Below are positions 1 to 11,702 of a stretch of DNA of 64,000 nt, in pieces. How positions within the stretch are numbered: position 1 is the stretch's first letter; every line of letters starts with the position of its first letter. Source of the DNA: Diphasiastrum complanatum (taxonomy: Eukaryota > Streptophyta > Lycopodiopsida > Lycopodiales > Lycopodiaceae); NCBI GenBank assembly GCA_029204225.1, contig MU831882.1:34607-98606 (forward strand), written 5' to 3'. The position numbers and the translations under genes were made by a program. Under the pieces are notes generated by a model. The model did no database searches. It saw only the letters and a program-made list of their open reading frames with translations, and had not been told where the DNA came from.

Positions 1-3000
1 AATCTTATTTCCAAGGAGAAAGGAGATGAGGATGAGTCCTCTCAAGCTTCCACATCCAAGAAGAAGAAGAAAAACATCAAGTGTTTCTTTTGTGGCAAGA
101 AGGGGCATTATGCCACCAATTGCTTCAAGAAGAAGAGTCAATTCAAGAAAGCTAACATTTCTAATGAAGAGAAGGAAGATGCTCATGCAAGTGATGGAGA
201 GGGATCTCTTATGGTCTCGAGTTTTTCTTCATCACCTTTCAAGAAGGATGGTTCGTGGTATATCGACAGTGGAGCTTTTTCACATATGTGTAGCTCCAGG
301 CATTCTTTTTCATCCATGTCACCTTATGAAGGAGCCAAGAAGTCCATCTACACAACAAATGATCATGAGTGTGCTATTGAAGGCATAGCGACCATTCCCT
401 TAAAGCTTTCTTCATCAAAAGTTCTTTCTCTGTCTAAAGTACTTTTTGTTCCTAAGTTAACAAAAAATCTTATTAGTGTTGGGCAATTGTTTGGCAGTGG
501 ACTAGATGTGAATTTCAATGTTGATACATGTACAATCAAGAAGCATGATGAGATCCTTGCATTTGGGTCTAAATATGGTGGAATCTACAAGCTTGATTCC
601 AAAGAGTATGCTAACTCTTGTAATAGTGCTTTTGTTATTCATATGTCTTTGGAGGAACTATGGCATAGAAAGTTGGGATATCCTAACTATAGTTCTATGG
701 TGTCCATGGTCAAGAAAGCCAAAGATATTGGCCTGACTAATCTTATCTCCAAGAATCTCAAGCCATGTGAGGCTTGTGCCATATCTAAGTCTCATAAGAA
801 ACCTTTTTCAAAGTCATCTATCAAGACTACACATCCATTGGAGCCCATACACTCGGATGTGCACTTCTCATCTTCAAAGAGCAAGGGTGGTGCTACTTGC
901 TTTGTAACTTTCATTAATGATTTCACTAGATTTACTTGGGTATATCTTCTAGCTTCAAAATCTATGGTGTTTGACTATTTCCTAAAGTTCAAAGCTCTAG
1001 TTCAAAAGCAATTTTCTTACAAAATCAAGATTCTTAGAAGTGATGGAGGTGGTGAGTACACTTCCAATAAATTTCATGATTATTGTGAGCTTGAAGGCAT
1101 TAAAAGGGAGTTTTCTTGTGCATATACACCATCTCAAAATGGGGTGGCTGAAAGAAAGAATAGAATACTGTGTGAATGTGCCAAAACCATTAGAATTGAG
1201 GCATCCTTGCCAAAAGACTTTTGGGGTGAGGCTATCAATTGTTCAAACTATCTTTGCAATAGACTTCCTCATGTTGCACTTGGAGGAAAGTCACCATATG
1301 AGCACTCTATTTGAAGAAACCTAATGTTGAACACCTTAGAGTATTTGGATGCATATGCTTTGTCCATATTCCCTTGGAAACGAGAAAGAAGGATGATCCT
1401 TGTGCAAGCAAAGGAGTAATGGTTGGATATTCATCCAACAAGAAAGCCTATCGAATTTACATGCTCTCTACCTCTAGAGTAATTGATAGTAGAGATGTAG
1501 TTTTTTATGAAGAAAAAAAGTCCAATCTTGGAGGGGCCGAGATCAAGCAACCTCAAAATCTATCACCTATTGTTATTGAAGACAATCAACATATGGAGGA
1601 GTCAAGATTTGAAGATGGAAGTCCTCGGATTTTCACTCCTAGAAGATCCATGAGGGAGAGATCCGAGCCCAAGAGGCTCACTTGTGATGACAAAGGAAAA
1701 CAAGTGGATCTTGATTCCACTTATGCTTATTTTGTTTCTCATGAGGAGCCCAAAGATGTCCAAGAAGCCCTCAATACCAAGGAGTGGTATGAGGCCATGA
1801 AGATTGAATATGATGCCTTGATCACCAACCACACATGGGAGCTAGTGGATCCACCACCTTACATGCATATCATTGGATGCAAGTGGGTGTTCAAGATCAA
1901 GTACAATCATGATGGCTCCATCAACAAGTACAAGGCAAGATTATGTGCCAAAGGCTTTGCACAAATATATGGCCTTGACTATGAAGAAACCTTTGCTCCT
2001 GTAGCAAAGATGGTGACAATAAGAATCATAATCTCTCTTGCCTTATTTTTTTAAGAGAAAACTGTTTCAACTTGATGTCTCCAACGCTTTTTTGAATGGC
2101 TATCTTGAGGAGGAGATATACATGGAACAGCCTCAAGGATTTATCATGGAGAAATCTAAAGTGTCTTTGCTATTTAGAAGTCTTTATGGCTTAAAGCAAG
2201 CACCTAGATCATGGTATTCAAGACTCAACAACTTTCTACTTTCATTAGGATTTGTGCTTAGTGACTATGATCCTTCTATGTACTTAAAGTTTGATGGTAA
2301 TCATTCTCCTAATCTATGTAGATGACATTATTCTTAGTGGAATTTGCTTGATGCTAGTTCAAGAAACCAAAGATGCATTAGGAAAAGAATTTAAAATGCA
2401 AGATCTAGGAGAGATCCATTACATTTTGGGCCTTGAGATTGATTTTCATGAAGAGTATGCTTTTATTTGTCAATCTAGATATGTCTTTTCTATGTTGAGA
2501 AAATTCAATATGCAAAGTTGTAAAGGCATAGATACTCCCATGGAGCAACATGTAAAAGATCCTATTAAAGGTGATGAAAGATCCTTCGAGGACATCACAC
2601 TTTATAGGAGTCGTATAGGCTCTTTAATTTGGCTTACTATCACTAGACCCGATTTGAGCTATTGTGTGCACAAATTGAGTCAATTTATGCAAGATCCCAA
2701 GATACAACATTGGAAGATGGCCAAGAGAGTTCTAAGATATGTATCTTCTACTCAAGATTATGGTTTATTGTATAAGAATGAAGATCTAACCATTGTTGGC
2801 TATTTGGATTCCGATTTTGCAAGTGATAAAATGGATCAGAAGTCCATTAATGCATATACTATCTTTCTTGGAGGCAATCTTGTTTCTTGGCTTTCAAAGA
2901 AGCAAGATACCATATCTCTATCATCTTGTGAGGCCAAGTACAAAGCACTCACTACAACAACTAAAGAGGTGCTTTGGATCAAGAGATTAATCATGGAGCT

Positions 3001-3280
3001 AAAGTGCATCAAAGAGGATGATCTTCCATTGATCAAATGTGACAACATATCGGCACAAGCTCTTGCAAACAATCCTATTTTTCATGCAAGAAGCAAGCAT
3101 GTAGAAGTGGTACACCATTTTGTAAGGGAAAAGCTCATTGGAGGTGAAATCAACTTAGAACATGTCGACACATCTTCGTGTATTGCTGATCTTCTCACAA
3201 AGCCACTTTGCAAAAGTGCCTTCTCAAAGCACAGGTCTAATCTTGGTCTTATCTCAAGATCAATGCTTGATCCACATTAG
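1..3280 (+). pseudogene. Ty1-copia gag-pol polyprotein, 5' truncated by window edge, frameshifted
   Basis: The reading frame is open from base 1 and starts inside gag. A CCHC zinc knuckle (CX2CX4HX4C) lies at 82-123, the aspartic protease Asp-Ser-Gly at about 265, the integrase zinc region at about 660-800, and integrase Asp, Asp, Glu near 850, 1035 and 1150. Reverse transcriptase runs from about 1860 to 2400, with the YVDD core near 2315, and RNase H from about 2790 to 3270. Frame changes near 1302, 2050 (in a T run) and 2300 split pol into four frames. One zinc-binding histidine of integrase (normally in LGHPN) is Tyr, and the protease motif reads DSGAFSHM rather than DSGASSHM. The product normally makes capsid, protease, integrase and RT/RNase H. 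This copy cannot make an intact polyprotein. The polypurine tract and 3' LTR follow directly. Confidence 0.93.
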
Positions 3281-3290
3281 ATACATTTTT

Positions 3291-3298
3291 AGGAGGAG
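3291..3298 (+). promoter_or_regulatory. Polypurine tract of the first copia element
   Basis: The all-purine stretch AGGAGGAG lies directly before the TG that opens the 3' LTR at 3299. It is the usual plus-strand DNA synthesis primer of LTR retrotransposons. Confidence 0.8.
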
Positions 3299-3912
3299 TG
3301 TCAAAATATTGAAAAATCTATCTAATGTTGTAAGCATGGGTCCTAAAAATGCCAAAGATGAATTAAGCTCTTTTGGCTTAGTAAAGACCCATCTTAGAAT
3401 TAAATATTCAAGGTAGGTAGAATTAGAAACTCGAGCTACCATAGAAATTGCCATTTGTACTTTACATGCCACATTCATTGCATGAAAAGACTATGTGGCA
3501 CAATTAGACATAGTGAGGTGGCTTGGATAAGTCTAGATAGCTTGAGAGGTGGATCCACAACTCCAATTCAACTCAAAGTAGGAGGAGAATCCATGGATCT
3601 ATATATATGTGATGTACTCTCATTAAGAAAATGATGAAATTTGTGTGTAATGCAAATTTGGAGACAAGCTCTTTGTGCCCTCTCTCTCTCCACAAGTTTT
3701 GTACTTGTTATTTTCTCTCTCTAGCCAAGTAGAGGCATTTATGATGCTTAGTCTTATGTTTTGTTGACAGATCTTGCTTGTAACACAATAATATTGCTTG
3801 TATGATCAGCTTTCCTATTGACAACCAATGCTAGTCTGATCTTTATGGTGTTATTGGGCTTAGGAGATTAAAAGTACATGTGTAGGGCGTCCCACACATG
3901 TGAAATTCAACA
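3299..3912 (+). mobile_element. 3' LTR of the first copia element
   Basis: The LTR opens with TGTCAAAATATTG right after the polypurine tract. The proposed end is GTGAAATTCAACA at 3912, because the solo LTR at 52120-52906 ends almost identically (CCCACACATGTGAAATTCAGCA). A TATA-like run TATATATA sits near 3600-3607, followed by a CT-rich stretch. The palindrome CACACATGTG is at 3893-3902. The 5' LTR is outside the window, so the right boundary and target duplication cannot be confirmed from a pair. Confidence 0.7.
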
Positions 3913-5042
3913 GCCTGCTTGCATTTATTACAGCTGCCTAGAAATACTAGTTCCTACATGGTCATTCCATCTTCTGGGATTCACCCACCACCATGAGGCT
4001 TACGTAGTTTCTATCTATCATGCTTACCTAGTAGTTCTCGGCTTTCAGTCTTCGTTCATCTTGTCTTCTCAGAGACCTCCTCGGTCTAAGGTGAGAGGTG
4101 CTCTTGGGTAGCTCTTGCAGAGTATCTTGGAGATTCGACAGATCAGCCAACAAATTCAAAACAATTTAAGTCTCTTTTGATCAAAAATTGTAGAAGGAAA
4201 TTTAAATTACCTATCATTGATGTCTATAAAGCTAAATTAAGGAATAAAGGGACAACAATAGTTGAAGTAGAATCAATGTATGTATCTTATCTAAAGTTTG
4301 GGTTGATTCTTGATCTAGAGCACCATTCTTTTCTAGATGAATTTTCTTCATTACAATAAAGTAAACATTTGATAGGAGAATAGATGAATGTCATGTTTTA
4401 ATCATAGCATCTAACATTTGATCCATTCATTTGCATTGCATTTACATGGTGAAACAAAAAATCAAGAAAATAGACAAGCATCAAGAAATCTAGAAATCTA
4501 GGCAAGATAGAAGAAAGTTCACCAAATATTGCAAAGAAAGGTAGAAATCTCCATTATTGTTGATCATTCATAACACAGGGTCTTAAGCTAGAGCATTTTC
4601 AAGATCTCATGTGATGGAAGACACACAAACCACCAATTGGCAAAGCCATAGCTCTCATTGAAGAGAAGCTCAGAAAGTCACTTTCTTAACATTTGAGTCA
4701 CTTTGGAAAAAGCAAAAAATGCGACTCTCCATATTTACTCGCAAATTCTGACAGGCTAAAAAGGCGACACTGCATTTTTCCACGAGATTTTTGATAGGCG
4801 AAATATGTGACACCGTGGTAACACTCCATGTAATTTTGCAGACTGTGTAATAATACTTGTAAAACTGCAGACTGTGAAAAGACACGGGAAAATCCCCAGA
4901 ACTGGGTAAACAATGGATGAAGATTTAAACCGATTAGTCGATTAGTAAGAAGGAGAATAATCCAACAAATGTAGCTCAAAGTTGCAACACTCTTTAGCCT
5001 TCTTTCTAAGATAGAGTTTTTTTAATAAGATGTAAACTATTT
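3913..5042. other. Unassigned sequence
   Basis: No transposon domain, RNA gene or host protein was recognised here. Short open frames exist (for example 4177-4359 on plus and 4698-4979 on minus), but neither shows a known motif or codon pattern that I would trust. Confidence 0.4.
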
Positions 5043-5307
5043 AGAACATGCATATGAGCTTACCATTTACATTAGTTGCTCAAGGCCCATTTACTCCCTA
5101 TGAATATGATACAAGAGAGGAAGCTCACCAATACTACAAATCATTATTTAGCAAACAACATTGCCAATTGTTAATAATGAGAGAACTTGTTTATAGTGGT
5201 AACACCAACTAGTGAATTGCCATTTTGATTGAATAGTTAGTGATTGATCTCGATAAAAAATCCATATGGATCCATCTCTTTCATATTGATGGTAGTTGTG
5301 AAAGTAT
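5043..5307 (+). repeat. Dispersed ~260-bp module with a 54-codon open frame (copy 1)
   Basis: A segment of about 265 bp here matches the reverse complement of 18125-18389 closely, and both edges break off abruptly. Inside it, an open frame runs from ATG at 5048 to a TAG stop ending at 5212. Its protein contains the motif GPFTPYEYDTREEAHQYYKSL and ends in LVYSGNTN. The second copy keeps the same frame with several substitutions, some of them conservative (Leu/Met, Lys/Gln). I do not recognise the family. It could be an exon of a host gene carried around by repeats or an unrecognised part of a retroelement. A stable small protein is possible but unproven. Confidence 0.6.
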
Positions 5308-5600
5308 TGTACTTTAGGACCATAAATGGATTTACAAAATATCCACAAGAGTGATTGGGTGCTTGCTTTACAACCTATCAAAAAACTAGACACAAAAAAG
5401 CTGATCTAGATTGGCAATTTGACAATCAACAAGCAAGAACAATCAATAGCATTGATCAATCACTAAATCCAACTTGGCATTTGTGTGATACAGGCTATAG
5501 TATGGCCTACAAGCTGAGAAACAAGTACAAATTTATTTGGTTGCATTTGGATCACAAAAACTCAATGTACAATGTGGAGTAGCTCGAGATTAAAAATAAT
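5308..5600. other. Unassigned sequence
   Basis: AT-rich sequence between the 260-bp module and the LTR that follows. No coding domain or repeat structure could be supported. Confidence 0.35.
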
Positions 5601-5979
5601 CTATTATCACTATGGGAGCTTGGAATACATAGCAAAAGTGACTTCCTTTGTAAAGTTAGGTGAATTTCCAGCATGTAATAAGGAAATTAACTCATCCATT
5701 TGGACCTAAAATGAAACTCTAGTCTATTTCCTAGAGTCATGCTTGGTAGATAGCTAGTTGGTCAATTCTCACCTTAAATCTAGGATGTAGGTCCTATAAA
5801 CTAGGAATACTACCAAATTGACTTCACCAACTCATTAGACTTGGTCTAACCTATAGTAGGGTAGGTTTACCACATGTCTCCATGGCCTCACACGTGTGGG
5901 ACCCACTTATGTACATTATACATGATTCTACAAGGTTTTTGATCAAGCTAGATTTGCCAATTTTTGACAATTCTTCACA
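5601..5979 (-). mobile_element. Partial LTR (family A), 3' LTR of a minus-strand copia remnant
   Basis: Read on the minus strand, this LTR opens at 5979 with TGTGAAGAATTGTC, directly after a purine-rich tract (complement of 5980-5990). Its first 50 bases resemble the start of the solo LTR at 52120 (both contain ATTGGCAAA followed by TCTAGCTTGA). CACACGTGTG lies at 5889-5898, about 80 bases into the LTR, the same offset as in the intact element at 20675-27105. The left boundary is not resolved. Confidence 0.6.
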
Positions 5980-6187
5980 CTCCTCAAATCTAGCTTGATC
6001 TATTTTCAACTCTCTTTCTAGATGAATGAATGCTTTTAAGAGTGTCTAAAAACTCCAGCTACAAACATGGAACTTTTGAGACTCCAATAGAGAATGATTT
6101 CCATGAAGGATCTTTCACCACCTCTTAAAGGATCCCTTACAAGATGTTCCACAAGTGTGTCTAAATACATGTAGCACGTTTCAAAAA

Positions 6188-8030
6188 CTATACATCATGC
6201 CAAGCCAGGGATTCCAAGGCATTTTGTGAACTTGAAGATATATCAATTAAACTGTTAAGTGCATACATAATGTTGCAAAAGACAATTTGCCTTGCTTGAT
6301 CCACATGATTGAGCCTTGATGGCTCCACCTTGATACTCAAGGTTCTTCTTGGAGTCCTCGGCTCTTGAGCTTGCTCCTCCACTTGACTTGACTCCAAACC
6401 ATCAATGAATTGAATAAGGTGTTGATCCAAAGGTACTTCTTCAAGTTTACAAATCTTCCACTCTTGAAAGATCACATTTCCACCATTGACAACTTCTTTG
6501 GTGGAAAACATGTAGATTCTACAATCTCTACTTGAAGAGCAAAACATTACCATTATTCCTATTATTGAACTAGGATAGTCTTTGGTCCTTACATTGGAAT
6601 GATCATGCACAAAGCATGTGGACATATTCAAACTATTACAAAAATAGTTAACCAATGAAATTGCTTTATCAACAACAAATGTAGATTTGAAAGCATCTAA
6701 TTTCATTGTCTTGTCATACAAAGTACTAAACACCATCAATATTAAAGATAAGCAACAAGTCACATGTCTACTAACACTATCTATGAACAAATCAAAGATA
6801 GTAGTGTCTCCAATGCTTTCCACCCTTGCAACATGCACACTTGAATGGGCAATTTGCATGCAATTTGATGACTTGGCCTTTGTCATTGAGGACCTCCTTG
6901 GAACTCTCATGCTTTGAGGCTAATCCTCAAGATCTTCCTCCTTTTGATGCTCCTCCTCAATGCTAGCAAGATCTCCACTTGAGTGATCTCCTCCTTTTCC
7001 AAGTCACATTCTCAAAAGCAATATTAGCTTCCAATTTAAACAATCTTCCATGTTTAAATCCTTTTGCAATGCAAACACCATTCTTCAAAATGGAACAAAC
7101 TCCATGCTTAAAGTGGACATCCAAACCACTTTCCAAGAGTTGACCAACACTTAGCATATTCTTGGTGATTGATGGTACATAAAGGACATTTTCTAGATCC
7201 ATACTTATTGAGGATTCTAGATACAAAGAGATGGTACCAACACCATCTATCCTACACTCTTCATCACTTGTAGTAAAGACAAACTTTTTGACGTCATTGA
7301 ATGAGTGTAAGGTTGAGAAAAAGTCATTTTCACAAGTCATGTGGGAGCTAGCCCCACTATCAATCCAGCAAGTGTCTCTTGAATTGCTATTGCTTGTTGG
7401 TGAGGATGTAGATGCTATCAAGAACACATCTACTTCATCGTCCTCCTCCTCATGTGCAAGGTTTCCTTGTTTGTCCTCCTCCTCTCGGTAGCCTCTTGTA
7501 GCATTCAGATGCATAATGCCCCTTCTTTCCACAAAAGAAGCATTTTTGCTTTGACTTATTCTTCTTTCCATTTGAGCTTGATGCTTCATCCTCTTCTTTG
7601 GCCTCCTTTGGATTTTCCTTCTTTCCATTGGTCTTATTTTTGCCCTCGAATGAGAAATTGGCTTTCTCATCTCCATCTTGCAAGGACAATGAACTCATTC
7701 TTGCCTTGGTGTGGAGCATCCTACACTCTTCAACCACTAATACACTATGAGGTTTTTCTATAGTTGGCAAAGTGTCTTGGATGGCAAAACTTTGGACCAA
7801 ATTTGTGAAATCATCTCCTAGACCATTAAGGATGATTTGTACAAGCTCTCCATCATGAATCTTCTCTCCAATGGAAGCCAACTCTCTATTTAGAGACTTG
7901 ATTCTAAGCACATAGTCTTGTGCACTCTCCTCACTTCTTCTCATGCTTTGCAAGATTTGGTTTCTGAGCATGAGGACTCTAGAAGTGTTGCTTGATTCAT
8001 AGATTGATTTTATAGAATTCCAAACCTCTA
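6188..8030 (-). pseudogene. Degraded Ty1-copia gag-pol remnant lacking RT and RNase H
   Basis: On the minus strand, gag lies at about 8030-7450, with the UBN2-type core and a CCHC knuckle (CFFCGKKGHYASEC). A protease frame follows (7676-6963) with an intact DSGASSHM. A further frame (6910-6188) holds worn integrase C-terminal motifs, including the segment preceding VIFQE and a proline/arginine-rich linker. Reverse transcriptase and RNase H are missing: the coding remnant ends only about 200 bp before the polypurine tract at 5980. The upstream end of gag is replaced at about 8030 by an LTR fragment of another family, so the gag start and primer binding site are also gone. This is a multiply deleted, non-functional copy. 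Confidence 0.85.
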
Positions 8031-8282
8031 GTGCACCAATGGATAGTAGAACCCAAGAGAACCATGTATAAGCATGAATGAGACAAGAGAGAGAGAGAGT
8101 ATCCTCTCTATCCATGAGTTACATCCTTTTATAGTAGGTCCAAAACCTAAATTGCCACTTGGTTTCCTTCCAATATGAAAACCCTACTATTTTTAGGACT
8201 AGGTTTAATGTACCCAACATTCAAATTTGAATATACTCAAACTCAATATCTAAACTTTTCCACACATTCCAAAAGTGTTTAT
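8031..8282 (-). mobile_element. LTR-B fragment fused to copia gag
   Basis: The segment matches the LTR family seen at 39000-39585, 30709-30950 and 48225-48909 (shared words include GTGCACCAATGGATAG and CATGTATAAGCATGAA). It joins copia gag coding sequence at about 8030 without a primer binding site or leader between them, so the junction is a rearrangement and not a normal element end. Confidence 0.7.
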
Positions 8283-8345
8283 TCAATAGCATCCAACAAT
8301 ACATTAAGAATAACTTGAACAAGCTCTCCTTTTGGATATGCCGGC
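8283..8345 (-). pseudogene. Splinter of copia gag
   Basis: The minus strand encodes a stretch reading ELVQVILN followed by a Leu-Leu-Asp-Ala motif, which is diagnostic for the gag region of copia elements in this window (compare LVQFILNGLLDA at about 49945-49995). Only about 20 codons survive, directly next to the LTR-B fragment. Confidence 0.5.
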
Positions 8346-8870
8346 TATAGGCTAATAGAAACCTGTCATCATTGTCAATGGAAAGCGTGTAGAGAGCATA
8401 AACGTTGATGATAATTGCAATTTGAATATTATGTGCTTAATCTAGATACAAACTATGAGTCGAGTTCACGTTCTTGAGTAAAATACAAACTATGAGGAGC
8501 GGTCATGAATATGTTTGCTAATTTGAATGTGGTTATAAGTTTTGTTGTGTAACTTTGGGTGAGCAAGATGTTATCAAGTTGAAGCCAATCTCAAGTTAGC
8601 ATGAAGTTAAATGTTTTACGGTCTATGTAGGTGGAAGTTCAATGGGACATGTTCATCAATATATATGGTGCATCAGTTCGAAGACATGCACGTCAATGTG
8701 CTAATACTGTAATTTGAAGATATATACATCAATGTGTCTAGTACCATAATTTGAATATTTTTGACGTTATATAAACCCATCTGTCTTTAGCTAGCCATGA
8801 ACAATAAATTATGTGCAAAAAAACTCCAAAACTTGCTTTCCATTTACTCGCAGAATGTTTGAACTTGTTC
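8346..8870. other. Unassigned AT-rich sequence
   Basis: Nothing could be assigned in this stretch, although it ends in worn copia reverse transcriptase sequence. Confidence 0.35.
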
Positions 8871-9150
8871 AGACTATAGGATTGCAAGCCAAACACTCCC
8901 ATATCTAGGTACAAAGCTTTCTAAGCTTGATGAATCACAACCATTTGATGCTGTACTATATAGGCAATTAGTAGGGAGCCTAATTTACCTTACCACAACT
9001 AGGCCAGATATATGCTATGTTGTTGGTATTGTAAGTCAGTTTATGGCAGCACCTACAGAAATGCATTAGAAGGCAGCCAAACACATATTGTGATAAAGGC
9101 ACTTCCATTTATGGCTTGGTGTACCAGTAATCCATCTTGGATTAGTCATT
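8871..9150 (+). pseudogene. Copia reverse transcriptase/RNase H connection fragment
   Basis: The frame from about 8913 to 9090 on plus reads KLSKLDESQPFD and then LYRQLVGSLIYLT, TTRPDICYVV and SQFM, the conserved stretch just before copia RNase H. A TAG replaces the Trp of the usual MHWKAAK motif near 9067. Upstream, DCKPNTP is found one frame away, and downstream GTSIYGLVY continues after another shift. The family differs from the other copia elements here. Their equivalent reads GSLIWLTITRPDLSY. The fragment is therefore an older, independent insertion. Confidence 0.8.
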
Positions 9151-9489
9151 TTTGCATGTATCCTTGGTATATACTTCTCGTATGTACCTACACATGCCCA
9201 ATCATGGTTAATTCTTAAAAACCAAGTTCATATTAATTTTGCATTCCCGCATATATTCTCAATATCATTGGGATTCACTTCTCATATGTACCCACATGCA
9301 AATCATGATTGTATAAAAATCTTTAATCCCTCTTATATTAGTCTTCTATTTGTCATTCATGGATGTCTTTGGGGTACATCTTGCATATGTACTTGTACTT
9401 CCACATGCCAAGCCACAAAACACTAGATGAAAAAGTTCATATATTCATAATAAAAATAAATCTTTACGCAATAAAAAAAATCTTTATTA

Positions 9490-9785
9490 TTCAAGGCTAC
9501 ATCTAAAAAATTCATAGAATAATAGAAACCCACCAATTTGAGGATCAATAAAATGTTTGCTCTCGATGTCAGACTTGTTCTTTTTCCAAGCCTTTGCCCT
9601 TAACCTGTGAGCACGAGCCTTTGAAAGTATAAATCCCTCAAGACATGCCTTTAAACTTTTAGTAATGCCATCTGCTCATTCTTGCTTTCCATTTGAAAGG
9701 CATCTACCAAATTTTCATCTAATTTGCAAAGGATTCTAAATGCTCATTTGGATATAGCCAATGAGACATTGACACCTAAGCATGA
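9490..9785 (-). pseudogene. Possible fragment of an unidentified host or element gene
   Basis: The minus strand carries two adjacent frames with gene-like composition. About 50 codons (9649-9490) include the basic, alanine-rich motif LSKARAHRLRAKAWKKNK followed by SKHFIDPQIGG. The preceding stretch (9785-9650) includes KLDENLVDAFQMESKNEQM, with one stop and a frame change. The text is not retroelement-like, and I do not recognise the family. It could also be chance. A translated database search would settle it. Confidence 0.3.
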
Positions 9786-10530
9786 AACCTTCTAATCAAA
9801 TGTGCACATAGATAGCCAATGACGAGCTGTGTGTTTTATGTAATAGCGGGTCATTGCTTGTCCATGTTGCAAGAAGATCCAACTTTTCACCTTTGCATTA
9901 TGTAGGGGGACGCCCGCTACACTCCCTACGCGTCCCCCCCCCCCCATGGGGTGGGAAACTGTTGTCGTGTACCACTTTGTATAGACTCCATTTTGTGAGA
10001 TGTAACTCAGAGGGCCCAAACAATTTGAAATAAAAAAAAGTCAAAATTGTTTCCAAGATCTATATATCTAGAGAAGTGGTGGTGATATTTGCTTTTCTAT
10101 CCTCAAGGTCTACAAAGTTTGATTCAAATTGGGTAGAGCGATAAGCCCTCATTTAGAAATAACATCCATAAGGATCTCAAAGATTTTTTCCTAATATGTG
10201 AAAACAATCCTTGAGCCACCTATTTCAAAAGCTTTACTAGTCATCACAGCAATCATCTTTGAAGTCAACCATTAGGGCAAGAAGAGCATGGGGCTATCGA
10301 TTGTAATGGCATGGCAGGCCAATGGCTAATTCCACCATGTATGCAAACACCCATGGGCTTGTAGAAGACATTCTGCCATAATTGTTGATAGATGGCTCGT
10401 GTAACGAGGTGTTGATGTAAGACTAAGCTATGCAAGCATAAATGGCATGCTCATTACTCTTTTGTTGCACCCATTATATAATGCTCTAGCATGTTGATGC
10501 ACTTTGGTTATTGTGCATGAAAAGGATATT
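9786..10530. other. Unassigned sequence with a C12 homopolymer
   Basis: No coding signal is supported. A run of twelve cytosines occupies about 9934-9945. Confidence 0.35.
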
Positions 10531-10551
10531 GTGTGTCTGTGTGTGTGTATC

Positions 10552-10602
<51 letters not shown>
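10531..10602. repeat. Compound microsatellite (GT)n-(AT)n-(TAGA)n
   Basis: A GT/TG-rich run at about 10531-10549 is followed by (AT)n at about 10556-10586 and several TAGA units to 10602. It creates a spurious Tyr-Ile-rich frame on the minus strand. Confidence 0.95.
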
Positions 10603-10604
<2 letters not shown>

Positions 10605-11138
10605 CACATTATCTATGTATATATAGATATAGATATTATACAGCTCTTTGGGCATGTGTAAAACCCACATGCCCTTCATGTGCACATAGGATTGTGATGG
10701 CCAAAAAGTTAAATGGCTAAAATAACAACTCCCACTCCCTGCCTGACAGTATTCCCCCAGAAGCCTCATTCTTTGCAGAGTTTTACCTTTTGTAAGAATG
10801 AGCGAGTGCTAATAACAAGCCTAGCAAACAACTTGACCATATAGAATTGAATCAGCTGAAATTTTAGAAAAATCCGTTAATTAGGCTTCAAAACAAGATT
10901 TGCAAGAAATTGATCCCTGCAGCCCATGGGCTCAGAGAACAGAGGTTGAGAATTAAGAAAATTGCATCAGGGTGCATATGCATATTGCAAAATAAAGCTG
11001 CTTGTTAAGTTTTTGCCAAATAAAAGTATGTAACTCCACAAAAACCCAATCAAGGACCTCTTTATTTCGAGAAATCACTGTACTGCAAAAGACATAATTT
11101 TGTGAAAATCAAACAAATCCCCTTTTAACTCTAAAATA

Positions 11139-11589
11139 TGAATCTCAGAAAATTGGAAGCCAATCACACGTCACCTCAAACCCATTTTGCTGGTAATTCT
11201 AGCACTCAGGGTAATAGTAGCAGAGTCTGCCAATAACAAACAGAAACTTATTTATAGATCACTGACTGAAAATTTCACCAACAGACCATTCAAAAAAGCT
11301 TAAAGATTGTCTACAAGATCAGTTACATTCCTCCAAGCCAGTTAGAGCTATCTATCACTTGACAGAGAGATTGATTGCTACATTCTGGAACTTCCCTCTC
11401 CATCTTTTTAGAAGATGAATCTCGGGAACTGGAAGCTAATCACATGTGGCCTTACTCATTCTGCTGATAAGTTCTAGCACTCAGGGTAACAGCAGCAGAG
11501 TTTGCGAACAAGAAACTGGACATTCACAAAAGCTTAAAGATCGTCTACAAAAACAGTTATATTCCTTCCAAGCCAGTTAGAGCTATGAC
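11139..11589. repeat. Degenerate direct duplication downstream of the host gene
   Basis: Two copies of the same segment (11139-11356 and 11414-11589, offset about 235-275 bp) share landmarks in the same order: a GAATCTC...TGGAAGC...AATCACA block, then GCACTCAGGGTAA, then AGCTTAAAGAT and CCAAGCCAGTTAGAGCTAT. The differences are mostly transitions. The region is just 3' of the minus-strand host gene, so it may be part of its 3' UTR or terminator region. Confidence 0.75.
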
Positions 11590-11702
11590 TGCACAGATGA
11601 GCCATCCAGTAACTGCCGTGATGCTGCAACATTTGTAAGATCACGAGTACACAAAACATTCTGCATTGTTCTTTCTCAGCAAAGATCAAAGTGAAATAAC
11701 CT

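Noticed and set aside
10428..10769. 113-codon minus-strand frame rich in Tyr-Ile repeats
   Set aside because: It is produced by the (GT)n-(AT)n-(TAGA)n microsatellite and has no other protein signal.
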